This document shows positions 53,289 through 61,010 of a stretch of 64,000 bases of DNA, piece by piece. This DNA is from Streptomyces sp. 2114.4 (GTDB taxonomy: Bacteria > Actinomycetota > Actinomycetes > Streptomycetales > Streptomycetaceae). The DNA lies in the NCBI RefSeq assembly GCF_900187385.1, contig NZ_FYEY01000001.1, positions 310,001 to 374,000 of the forward strand. The letters run 5' to 3'. Positions within the stretch are counted from its first letter, which is position 1. Every line of letters starts with the position of its first letter. The notes beneath the pieces are model-generated. The model had not been told where the DNA came from. It saw nothing but the letters and a program-made list of their open reading frames with translations, and ran no database searches. The position numbers and the translations under genes are program-made.

Positions 53289-54280
53289 CGGCCGATCCCG
53301 TACCGGACGCCGGGGCCGAGCCACCGGCCCGGTCACTCGTCGACCGGCTCCTGTCCGGCCCCGAGCCCGACCCGGCCGGCGACGCCGGATACGAGGACAC
53401 CCCGCCCCGCGTCGGGTTCTTCACCGACACCTCCGTGTGCATCGGCTGCAAGGCCTGCGAGGTGGCCTGCAAGGAGTGGAACGCCCTCCCCGAGGACGGG
53501 TTCTCCCTCACCGGCATGTCCTACGACAACACCCAGGGGCTCGGAGCGTCCACCTGGCGGCACGTCGCCTTCATCGAACAGAACAAGCCCGTGCACACCG
53601 GCCCGCCCGAGCCGGAAGGCCGCACCCTGCTGCCACTCGCCGACGGCCCGGCGCAGACCGAGCCGTCCCAGGAGCCCGGCGGAATGCGGTGGCTCATGTC
53701 CTCCGATGTGTGCAAGCACTGCACCCATGCCGCCTGCCTCGACGTCTGCCCCACCGGCTCACTCTTCCGCACCGAGTTCGGGACGGTCGTGGTCCAGGAG
53801 GACATCTGCAACGGCTGCGGCTACTGCGTCCCGGCCTGCCCGTACGGTGTGATCGAGCAACGCGCGGAAGACGGCCGGGCGTTCAAATGCACGATGTGTT
53901 ACGACCGGCTCGGGGCCGGGCAGGAGCCGGCCTGCGCCAAGGCGTGCCCCACGGATTCCATCCAGTTCGGCCCCCTCGACGAACTGCGGGAACGTGCCGC
54001 CCTTCGCGTGGAACAACTCCAGGCGTCCGGCGTACCCGAGGCGCGTCTGTACGGACACGAACCGGATGACGGAGTGGGCGGTGACGGTGCCTTCTTCCTG
54101 CTTTTGGACGAACCCGAGGTCTACGGTCTGCCGCCGGCGCCCGTCGTGACCACCAGGGACCTGCCCGCGATGTGGAGACACGCGGGCGCCGCCGCGCTGT
54201 CCCTCCTCGCCGCAGGGGCCCTCTCCCACGTTCTGCCCGCCCTCGGCCGGGCCGCGGGCCTGCGGAAAGGACGCCGATGA
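53285..54280 (+). CDS. Formate dehydrogenase iron-sulfur subunit
   Basis: The 331-residue protein carries electrons from the formate site through four [4Fe-4S] clusters. The Cys groups are in SVCIGCKACEVACKEWN, DVCKHCTHAACLDVCPTG, DICNGCGYCVPACPYGV and FKCTMCYDRLGAGQEPACAK with ACPTD. A hydrophobic C-terminal segment (AGAAALSLLAAGALSHVLPA) may anchor it in the membrane, as in FdnH/FdoH. Its ATG overlaps the end of the catalytic gene by four bases and its stop overlaps the next ATG. Confidence 0.93.
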   Translation: MTADPVPDAGAEPPARSLVDRLLSGPEPDPAGDAGYEDTPPRVGFFTDTSVCIGCKACEVACKEWNALPEDGFSLTGMSYDNTQGLGASTWRHVAFIEQNKPVHTGPPEPEGRTLLPLADGPAQTEPSQEPGGMRWLMSSDVCKHCTHAACLDVCPTGSLFRTEFGTVVVQEDICNGCGYCVPACPYGVIEQRAEDGRAFKCTMCYDRLGAGQEPACAKACPTDSIQFGPLDELRERAALRVEQLQASGVPEARLYGHEPDDGVGGDGAFFLLLDEPEVYGLPPAPVVTTRDLPAMWRHAGAAALSLLAAGALSHVLPALGRAAGLRKGRR

Positions 54281-55299
54281 CCTCGCCTCCCGACGGGCCG
54301 CGCGCAGCGCGCCGACAAGGCCCCGGCCGCAAGCGACGGGGCGAGGAACTCATGGTCCCACGCGCCGAGTTCCAGTCCTATTACGGCAGGCCCGTCATCA
54401 AGGCGCCGTCCTGGTCGCCCCGTGACATCGCCGGCTACTTCTTCCTCGGCGGTCTCGCGGGAGCCGGATCGGTCCTCGCAGCAGGCGCCCACTTCACGGG
54501 GCGTCCCGTGACCGCGACCGCGCTCAAGGTGTCCTCCGTCGGGGCCGCCGGCCTGTCCGTGGCCGCGCTGATCCACGATCTCGGGCGCCCGTCGCGGTTC
54601 ACCCACATGCTGCGGGTGTTCAAGCCGACCTCGCCGATGAGCGTCGGCTCCTGGCTGCTGGGCGTCTACGGGCCGGCCGCCGGACTCGCCGCCGCCACCG
54701 CCGTCAGCGGCACCTTCCGACGTGTGGGTGCCGCCGCGACCCTCGGCGCGGCGCTCACCGGTCCCGCGGTCGCCACGTACACCGCCGTCCTCGCGGCCGA
54801 CACCGCCGTTCCCGCCTGGCACGGCGCGCACCGCGAACTCCCCTATCTCTTCGCGGCCTCCGCGACCGCCGCGGCCTCGGGGATGGCCCTCGTCGCCGGA
54901 CCGATCCGCGAGACGGGCCCTGCCCGCTGCGCCGCTGTGCTCGCAGCCGCCGGAGACCTCGCCGCGAGCACAGCCGCCGAGCGTCGCCTGGGCAGCGTCG
55001 CCGAGACCTGGCGGGAAGGGCGGGCGGGCACGCTGCTTCGCTGCGCCCGCACGCTCATCGTGGGCGGCGCGGCGGCGGGAATCGCGGCTCCGTTCCTGGG
55101 ACGCGCCGCACGCCCGGCCGCATCCGTCGCCGGGCTGGCCCTGCTCGCCGGCTCTGCGTGCACCCGCTTCGGGGTCTTCGCGGCGGGGGTCGCCTCGGCC
55201 GAGGACCCCCGGCACACCGTCGTACCGCAACGCGAACGACTCGAACGGGAGCGTGCCGCACAGGAAAACGGCGGAGCGTACGACCCGGACAAGGAGTGA
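54277..55299 (+). CDS. nrfD: NrfD/PsrC-type membrane subunit
   Basis: The 340-residue protein has eight or more membrane helices, including DIAGYFFLGGLAGAGSVLAA and GSWLLGVYGPAAGLAAATAV, in the pattern of NrfD/PsrC quinone-reacting subunits. It replaces the usual cytochrome b subunit of formate dehydrogenases and would pass electrons to menaquinone. The start overlaps the iron-sulfur gene by ATGA. The C-terminal tail is soluble and charged. The operon continues four bases later into the F420-type enzyme. Confidence 0.88.
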   Translation: MTSPPDGPRAARRQGPGRKRRGEELMVPRAEFQSYYGRPVIKAPSWSPRDIAGYFFLGGLAGAGSVLAAGAHFTGRPVTATALKVSSVGAAGLSVAALIHDLGRPSRFTHMLRVFKPTSPMSVGSWLLGVYGPAAGLAAATAVSGTFRRVGAAATLGAALTGPAVATYTAVLAADTAVPAWHGAHRELPYLFAASATAAASGMALVAGPIRETGPARCAAVLAAAGDLAASTAAERRLGSVAETWREGRAGTLLRCARTLIVGGAAAGIAAPFLGRAARPAASVAGLALLAGSACTRFGVFAAGVASAEDPRHTVVPQRERLERERAAQENGGAYDPDKE

Positions 55300-55302
55300 A
55301 CA

Positions 55303-56277
55303 GTGCAGATCGGCTACAAACTCGCTGCCGAGTCCTTCGGGCCCGAAGAACTGGTACGCCAGGCGGTGCTCGCGGAGCAGGCGGGTTTTGACTTCGTCGA
55401 GATGAGCGACCACTACCACCCCTGGCTGGACGTCCAGGGCCACTCCCCCTTCGCCTGGACGGTGCTCGGGACCATCGCCGCCAAGACCGAACGCATCGGC
55501 CTGGCAACCGGAGTGACGTGCCCCTCGGTCCGCTATCACCCCGCGATCATCGCGCAGGCGGCCGCAACCCTCGCCCTGCTCTCCGACGGCCGCTTCACGC
55601 TCGGCGTGGGCTCGGGGGAACGGCTCAACGAGCACGTGACCGGAGAAGGCTTCCCCCACTCCGTACCTGAGCGGCACGCACGGCTGCGGGAGGCACTGGA
55701 GATCATCAGGCTGCTGTGGAGCGGTGGCTACCAGTCCTACGACGGTCGGTATCTGAAGCTGGACGACGCCCGCGTCTTCGACCTCCCCCAAAAACTCCCG
55801 CAAATCGTGGTGGCCGCCGGCGGCCCCACCGCGGCCCGTCTCGCCGCCGAGGCCGGAGACGGGCTCTTCGCCACTGAGCCCGCGGGCGAGACCGTGGAGG
55901 CATACCGTCGCGCGGGCGGCGACGGTCCGCGGTACGCCGAGGTGCCCATGGCCTGGGCTCCCCACGCGCGCACCGGGGCACAGGCCGCCCTGGAGACCTC
56001 ACGGTGGGCGGTGACCGGGTGGAAGGTGATGAGCGAGTTGCCCAACCCGACGAACTTCGAGGCCGCCACTGCCACCGTGCGCGAAGAGGACATCCTGTCC
56101 ACGTTCGCCTGCGGAACCGACCCCGCGAGGTTCCTGCAGGTGGCACAGCCCTTCGTGGACGCGGGCTTCGACCGGCTCGTGGCACAGAACGCCGGGCCGG
56201 ACCCGGACGGGTTCATGGACTTCTACCGAAGCGAACTGGACCAGCGGCTGCGTGGCTTGCAGCCCGCTGCCGGGTAG
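55303..56277 (+). CDS. F420-dependent (G6PDH/LLM-class) oxidoreductase
   Basis: The 324-residue TIM-barrel protein belongs to the luciferase-like class of the F420-dependent glucose-6-phosphate dehydrogenase type (TIGR03557-like, from memory). Conserved parts are IGYKLAAESFGPEELVRQAV, EMSDHYHPWLDVQGHSPFAW, GLATGVTCPSVRYHPAIIAQ and LGVGSGERLNEHVTGEGFPH. His40 in SDHYHPW is the usual catalytic position. It starts at a GTG only three bases after the NrfD gene, so it is a member of the formate dehydrogenase operon, which hints that it moves electrons between F420 and a formate-derived or other substrate. Confidence 0.87.
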   Translation: MQIGYKLAAESFGPEELVRQAVLAEQAGFDFVEMSDHYHPWLDVQGHSPFAWTVLGTIAAKTERIGLATGVTCPSVRYHPAIIAQAAATLALLSDGRFTLGVGSGERLNEHVTGEGFPHSVPERHARLREALEIIRLLWSGGYQSYDGRYLKLDDARVFDLPQKLPQIVVAAGGPTAARLAAEAGDGLFATEPAGETVEAYRRAGGDGPRYAEVPMAWAPHARTGAQAALETSRWAVTGWKVMSELPNPTNFEAATATVREEDILSTFACGTDPARFLQVAQPFVDAGFDRLVAQNAGPDPDGFMDFYRSELDQRLRGLQPAAG

Positions 56278-56460
56278 TTTTTCCGCTGCGCCCACCCAGG
56301 CGCCAAGTCTCCCGCCCCGTTTGTGGCCCGGCCCCGGCAGACCCGCCCCCGTAGCAACCCTGCCGGGCTCTTGCCGGCGTGTGGTTCCAGGTTGAGCTGC
56401 CCCTCCGGGTCGGTAGACACATCGACGTCGGACGGCCTCGTCACATGTCTGTCCGCAGAA

Positions 56461-56486
56461 GATCCCTTGGACTCATTCAAGGGATC
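56461..56486. terminator. Hairpin between the F420 gene and the MerR gene
   Basis: GATCCCTTG and its perfect complement enclose an 8-base loop between two convergent genes. Its CTTGGACTCA word recurs near 57559, so a protein-binding role is also possible. Confidence 0.5.
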
Positions 56487-56510
56487 CAGGGCGGAGACCA
56501 GGTGCAGTGA

Positions 56511-57449
56511 CTACGCGTCACGGACTTTTCGCAGAGCCTGGATGAGCCAGGGGTACACCGGAAGCAGGTTCGGTACGACCTGCCAGCCGTTGACCAGCCA
56601 CACCAGCCGCCAGTACCGGTCCACCTGGGGGTCGTGTGCTTCTTCGAACTGTCGCGCCATCCAGTTCCGGAATTCCGTGTCGGGGGTGCGCGCGAATACC
56701 TCGGCGAAGCGATGTATGAGGGCGTCGATGACGGGTGTGGCCCTGTCGCTGAGCGGATCGATGCCCGACTCCATGGCCGCGGCCACCTTGCGGCGGGTGA
56801 AATCCATCAGTTTCTCTCCGGCATCGCTCTCGATGCCGAGCCCGCGCCCGGCGGCCTGCCTCCCGGCCGTCCGGCGCATCCGGGCCCGGAAGTCCTCGTC
56901 GCCGACCAGCTCAGCGAGTTCCGCCCACGCGGCGACCTGCTCACTGGACGGATCATCGGGAAGATCTGGAGTGGCAGCGCGCACCATGGCCACTGCCGCC
57001 GCGTCGGCATCCGTGGTGCCGAACGTGCCGTCCACGAAATCGTCGATCAGTCGTCGGCGTTCCTCGCCGGACAACCGCGTGAGCCTGTGCATGAGCTTGA
57101 TCTCCTCGGGATCGGACCCGCGTCTGGCCACGGCTCGCAGAACGCTCTGACGCAGTCGCAGCACCCGGATCTGGACGTCCATGGCGTCGGCGTGCGCCGC
57201 GGCGACTTCCGCCACCGAGAGCTCGCGATCCAGTACCCGTTGAATCGTGGCCAGGTTCATGCCCAGCTCGCGCAGGGTGCAGAGGAGTTCCAGGCGCAGC
57301 AGTGCGTCGAGGTCGTAGAGCCGATAGCCGGCGGGACTTCGGGTGGTCGGCGCAACCACCCCCGAATCGGAGTAGAACCGGATGGTCCTCACGGACAGGC
57401 CGGTCCGCCGGGAAAGCTCCCCGATCGAGTAGAGGGTCGTCACGTCCAT
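56511..57449 (-). CDS. MerR family transcriptional regulator
   Basis: This 312-residue protein has an N-terminal MerR winged helix (YSIGELSRRTGLSVRTIRFY, then SPAGYRLYDLDALLRLELLC). A dimer helix follows, and a long C-terminal region (residues about 130-312) without the Cys residues of metal sensors, so it senses an organic ligand or none. The 19-bp palindrome at 57464-57482, 15 bases upstream of its start, is the likely operator and would give autoregulation. The target genes are not obvious. Confidence 0.87.
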   Translation of the reverse strand: MDVTTLYSIGELSRRTGLSVRTIRFYSDSGVVAPTTRSPAGYRLYDLDALLRLELLCTLRELGMNLATIQRVLDRELSVAEVAAAHADAMDVQIRVLRLRQSVLRAVARRGSDPEEIKLMHRLTRLSGEERRRLIDDFVDGTFGTTDADAAAVAMVRAATPDLPDDPSSEQVAAWAELAELVGDEDFRARMRRTAGRQAAGRGLGIESDAGEKLMDFTRRKVAAAMESGIDPLSDRATPVIDALIHRFAEVFARTPDTEFRNWMARQFEEAHDPQVDRYWRLVWLVNGWQVVPNLLPVYPWLIQALRKVRDA

Positions 57450-57463
57450 GCCCCCACTCTGAT

Positions 57464-57482
57464 GTCTCCAGTCACTGGAGAC
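57464..57482. promoter_or_regulatory. Palindromic MerR operator
   Basis: GTCTCCAG-TCA-CTGGAGAC is a perfect 8+3+8 dyad immediately upstream of the MerR gene. It has the length and position typical of a MerR-family site between -35 and -10. Confidence 0.8.
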
Positions 57483-57690
57483 TCAAGGCTATTTTCCGCC
57501 TGGGCTCCGACCGGGACTTCCTGCGTCACCGCTCACCGGCGGTCTACGGCTACGAGCCCTTGGACTCAATCAAGAGTCGGCCGTGCCTGAGCCGCCCGCG
57601 GCTCAGCTTCTCCGTTGCAGCCAAGAAGCCTCGATGACGAAGTCAAGCCGCTTGCGTGACCGGCAGGACCCGGGCGAACGGTTCCCACGC

Positions 57691-57769
57691 ACCGGCAGAA
57701 CACGCGCCGCGCCGACCGGCCTCGCACCGCACCGGCAGAAACGCGCCGCGCCGACCCGCCTCGCACCGC
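57691..57769. repeat. Tandem duplication of about 40 bp
   Basis: Two adjacent copies begin ACCGGCAGAA and end CTCGCACCGC; they differ by one indel and one substitution. It is a recent local duplication with no supported gene. Confidence 0.75.
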
Positions 57770-57886
57770 ACTCGCAGCACAGGACTGCGCCATCTGCCTT
57801 CTGCGTCGCGCAGGTTCCCGGAACCCATGAGGTCATGGGTATACCGCTCCAGCTCACACCTGATCGCTCGCCCGTGAGGAGATCAC

Positions 57887-58120
57887 ATGGCAGTCTGCGA
57901 CGTCTGCGGCAACGACTACACCATGGCCTTTGAGGTCCACGTGGCCGGCGCTGTCCACACCTTCGACAGCCTCGAATGCGCGGCGCACAAAATCGCACCC
58001 ATCTGCGAAAACTGCGGCTGCCGCATCCTGGGTCACGGCCACCAAGCCGACGGAAAGTTCTTCTGCTGCGCCCACTGCGCCCGGGCAAAGGGCAATACTG
58101 CGCTCGCCGACAGCGCTTGA
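57887..58120 (+). CDS. Small Cys-rich metal-binding protein (metallothionein-like)
   Basis: The 77-residue protein has cysteines at 4, 7, 31, 40, 43, 45, 60, 61 and 64 (AVCDVCGNDYTMAF, ICENCGCRILGHGH, FFCCAHCARAKG), plus several His. This matches a widespread small protein of actinobacteria with a treble-clef/metallothionein-like arrangement, probably binding one or more zinc ions. GAGGAG lies before the ATG. It is followed by a strong hairpin (58201-58236). Function: zinc storage or a redox/metal-sensing role, not shown. Confidence 0.8.
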   Translation: MAVCDVCGNDYTMAFEVHVAGAVHTFDSLECAAHKIAPICENCGCRILGHGHQADGKFFCCAHCARAKGNTALADSA

Positions 58121-58200
58121 CCATGAAACGGCGGCGCAGCGGGACCGAGCCGCTAACCGCTCGTAGTCCTCTGAGGAGGGCGAGAAGGGGCGCCGTGTAC

Positions 58201-58236
58201 ACGGTGAGCTGCGGGCAGCCGTTCGCAGCTCACCGT
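58201..58236. terminator. Bidirectional hairpin between convergent genes
   Basis: ACGGTGAGCTGCG and its perfect 13-bp complement flank a 10-base loop, between the Cys-rich gene (plus strand) and the alcohol dehydrogenase (minus strand). Confidence 0.78.
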
Positions 58237-58298
58237 AGAGCGGCTGGCGATCCGTGGCGCCCTGCCCGTCATGTCTCGGCCGGGTTGTAGGTGCGGCT

Positions 58299-59483
58299 TC
58301 ACGGGGTGAGGACCGTCTTGACCATGCCGTCTTCCTTGGCCTGGAAGGTCTTGTACGCCTGGGGGCCGTCTTCCAGGGGGAGGGTATGGGTGGCGAAGTG
58401 GTCGACTCCCAGGACGTCCTCGTCGTTCAGGAGAGGCAGGATGTCGTCGACCCAGTGCTTGACGTTGGCCTGGCCCATCCTGAGCTGGATCTGCTTGTCG
58501 AACAGGGTGAGCATGGGGACGGGATCGACGGCGCCTCCGTAGACGCCGATCAGGGAGATGGTGCCCCCTCGACGCACGGCGTCCACCGCCGTGTTGAAGG
58601 CCGTCATGCTGTCCACGCCCGCCCTGGCCATGAGTCGTTCGCCGAGAGCATCGGGCAGTACTGCGGCCATGTTCTGGGCGGCTCGGGTGAGCGGGGCGCC
58701 GTGCGCCTCCATGCCGACCGCCTCGATGACGGAGTCCGTGCCGCGGCCGTCGGTGAGCCGACGGATCTCCTCCGCAAGGCCCTTGCCGTGCTCGTTCAGG
58801 TCGAGGGTGTGGACCCCTCGTTCGCGGGCCCGCGCGAGCCGTTCGGGGACCAGGTCGACGCCGATTACCTTGCTCGCACCCTGGTGGAGAGCGATGCGGG
58901 CGGCCATGTCGCCAATGGGTCCGAGCCCCAGCACGGTGACACTTCCGCCCGGCGGAATGGCCGAGTAGTGGACGGCCTGCCAGGCAGTGGGCAGAACGTC
59001 GGAGAGATAGACGAACCGCTGGTCCGGCGGCCCTTTCGGGACCTTGATGGGGAGCGTGTTCCCGAACGGCACACGCAGGAGCTCTGCCTGACCGCCGGGG
59101 ACCTGGCCGTAGAGCTTGGTGAACCCGAAGAGGGAGGCGCCCATGCCCCGGTCGGTGACCTGGGTCGTCTCACACTGCGATTGAAGGCCGCGCTCGCACA
59201 TCCAGCACGTGCCGCAGGAGACGTTGAAGGGAACAACCACCCGGTCGCCGACCGAGACCTCGGTGACCTCGGGGCCGGTCTCCTCGACGATGCCCATGGG
59301 CTCGTGCCCGAGGATGTCGCCGGGCTCGAGGTACGGGCCGAAGATCTCGTAGAGGTGCAGATCCGACCCGCAGATGCCGGTGGAAGTGACGCGCACGATG
59401 ATGTCGGTCGGTTCCTGGATTTTCGGGTCGGGAACGGTCTCCACACGCACATCACGCTTTCCGTGCCAGGTCAGAGCTCTCAT
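58299..59483 (-). CDS. Zinc-dependent alcohol dehydrogenase (FDH-like MDR)
   Basis: This 394-residue medium-chain dehydrogenase has the catalytic zinc site (Cys in TSTGICGSDLHLYE, His-Glu in DILGHEPMGIVEE) and four cysteines of the structural zinc (CGTCWMCERGLQSQC). The NAD(P)-binding motif is VTVLGLGPIGDMAARIALHQ. The length and the extra loop after the structural zinc place it in the glutathione-independent formaldehyde dehydrogenase-like subgroup of actinobacteria. The likely substrate is an alcohol or aldehyde. Start at the ATG at 59483. Confidence 0.92.
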   Translation of the reverse strand: MRALTWHGKRDVRVETVPDPKIQEPTDIIVRVTSTGICGSDLHLYEIFGPYLEPGDILGHEPMGIVEETGPEVTEVSVGDRVVVPFNVSCGTCWMCERGLQSQCETTQVTDRGMGASLFGFTKLYGQVPGGQAELLRVPFGNTLPIKVPKGPPDQRFVYLSDVLPTAWQAVHYSAIPPGGSVTVLGLGPIGDMAARIALHQGASKVIGVDLVPERLARARERGVHTLDLNEHGKGLAEEIRRLTDGRGTDSVIEAVGMEAHGAPLTRAAQNMAAVLPDALGERLMARAGVDSMTAFNTAVDAVRRGGTISLIGVYGGAVDPVPMLTLFDKQIQLRMGQANVKHWVDDILPLLNDEDVLGVDHFATHTLPLEDGPQAYKTFQAKEDGMVKTVLTP

Positions 59484-59886
59484 CGCTACTCCTCACCAGT
59501 CCCCCTGCAAAACGGTCCTCGCTACCACCATGCGACCGCCCCCGGGGATGCGCAGCAAGGAATACGGATGGTGATCCCTCAACCACCCTCCGCATCTCCT
59601 GCGAGGTTCTGACCGGGATGCGAGCGAATGGCACCGCCGGCTCCGCGTTGCCTGCAGCCGACTGCGCCGCCCCCACCCATACCCCCTCCCCCGCTATGAC
59701 CGTCCCGCCTTTGGGTCGAGGGTGGCGGGGGTAGCACGCGCGAACGGATGCGGAGCCGACGGGCGCCGACGATCACGTGAGGACGTCCCACGCCAACGGG
59801 CAGGCGGACCGAAGGAGGGTATGGCCGACGAGCGAAGTGGTCGAGTCCGGGGGATTGTCCGCTTTCGGCCCGGGTATGCGCCGTGC
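59484..59886. other. Intergenic, nothing recognised
   Basis: It contains the promoter region of the dehydrogenase. The open frames have no domain or ribosome site of note. Confidence 0.45.
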
Positions 59887-60375
59887 ATGGCTGCTACATC
59901 TAACTTCGGGCCAAGAGCTCTGCTGCAGGGCGCGCATCGTCGTCGGCGACCGCGACACACCCGCCTGGGCCGCCGACGTGGCAAGCTCCACCGGAGAGTG
60001 CTCGCCTACCGGGACGTGGTGATCTTCCACTCTCCGGCACCGGCGAGTGAGCGGGCGCAAAGTCTGCTGCTGGTGTACATCCGCCGCGTCGTCGGGGAAG
60101 TCACCTACGAGGTGTGTGAACACTGCGCGAGCGGGGTGATCACCCAGGTTCACGTCACCACACCATTGCAGGACAGCGGCCTGGGCACACGTGCGGTTTC
60201 TCACCTGCGAGCCTGCTACCCCGATATCGCCTGGCGCTGCTGCCTCCCCCAGCGCATGACGCGTGACCTGGCCCATCGCATGCGCCTGCCCAACAACCGT
60301 GCCGACCTGGGCTGTCCCCACCTCCAAAACGGCGCCTCTGACAGTCGCGGGAAAAAGAGGCGGGCGAGGGGCTGA
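59887..60375 (+). CDS. Hypothetical protein, GNAT-like C-terminal part
   Basis: The frame of about 162 codons has a poorly defined N-terminus (a later GTG near 60000, VLAYRDVVIFHSP, may be the true start). The body reads AQSLLLVYIRRVVGEVTYEV, CEHCASGVITQVHVTTPLQD and LGTRAVSHLRACYPDIAWRC. The 'SGLGTRAVSHL' segment recalls an acetyl-CoA loop of GNAT proteins, and the CEHC pair could bind metal. A MITE begins two bases after its stop. Confidence 0.55.
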   Translation: MAATSNFGPRALLQGAHRRRRPRHTRLGRRRGKLHRRVLAYRDVVIFHSPAPASERAQSLLLVYIRRVVGEVTYEVCEHCASGVITQVHVTTPLQDSGLGTRAVSHLRACYPDIAWRCCLPQRMTRDLAHRMRLPNNRADLGCPHLQNGASDSRGKKRRARG

Positions 60376-60376
60376 G

Positions 60377-60544
60377 CTAGGGGGTGTCTCCCCGATCTGC
60401 GTGGATCAGCCTGCGGCGTCTGGTGCCGTGCATCGCAAGGCGGAGGATCGTCCCCGTACTGGGTGTACGGGGATGGTCCGACAACGCGGCGAGGTGCGGT
60501 GCCAGACGTCGCAGGCCCACGGAGATCGGGGAGACACCCCCTAG
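60377..60544. mobile_element. MITE, 168 bp, with CTAG target duplications
   Basis: CTAG at both ends is followed on the inside by the perfect 18-bp terminal repeat GGGGTGTCTCCCCGATCT and its complement AGATCGGGGAGACACCCC. The similarity of the arms continues with gaps for another 25 bases. In the centre is a perfect stem CCCCGTAC / GTACGGGG (60452-60459, 60465-60472). There is no transposase. CTAG duplications and this kind of end suggest mobilisation by an IS5-family transposase located elsewhere. It lies just behind the stop of the previous gene and does not break it. Confidence 0.88.
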
Positions 60545-61010
60545 TCCCGGCACATCGCAGCACCTCGTGCCTGACACGCGAGTTGAAGCCGCCTGCACCG
60601 GCGACGAGGGCGTCCACGGCATGCGTCGAGGCCGCCACCAGCGGCGCCGGGACCTCTGGCGCCGACGCGTGAGTCAGCAGCGCGCACCCACGGCGTTCCA
60701 CGCCCCCCGGCCCGTCCCGTCGGCCCCTGTAGCAGCAACCCCTCTGCGGGCCCTGTACGCCGCGGGCAGCGGCATCATCGACCTGGCCTTCGCCCGCTTC
60801 CAGCACTGGCTCTGGCACCCGCTGATCTAGGCAACGGTTGGGCAAGCCGGTGCTGAGGGATCCGGAGGGTGCCTGTGGCCATCCGGTGCTCGGCTTCGAT
60901 GTCGAAGCTGATCGGGTTGTCCTCCGTGCTCAAGCGTCCGGATGGACGTGGTCCTGCCGGTAGCCGACGTCGCTGCCCGCCGGGGTCTGCTGCTCCGTTT
61001 CCACGCGTAC
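60545..61010. other. Intergenic, weak frames only
   Basis: A frame ending near 60830 (IIDLAFARFQHWLWHPLI) looks somewhat protein-like but has no start or family. Otherwise nothing is seen. Confidence 0.4.

Larger units (their letters stand above)
57450..57886. other. Upstream region of merR and of the Cys-rich small gene
   Basis: It holds the merR operator (57464-57482), a second copy of a CCTTGGACTCA-type sequence at 57558-57577 and a 39-40-bp tandem duplication at 57691-57769. No protein is supported within it. Confidence 0.5.
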
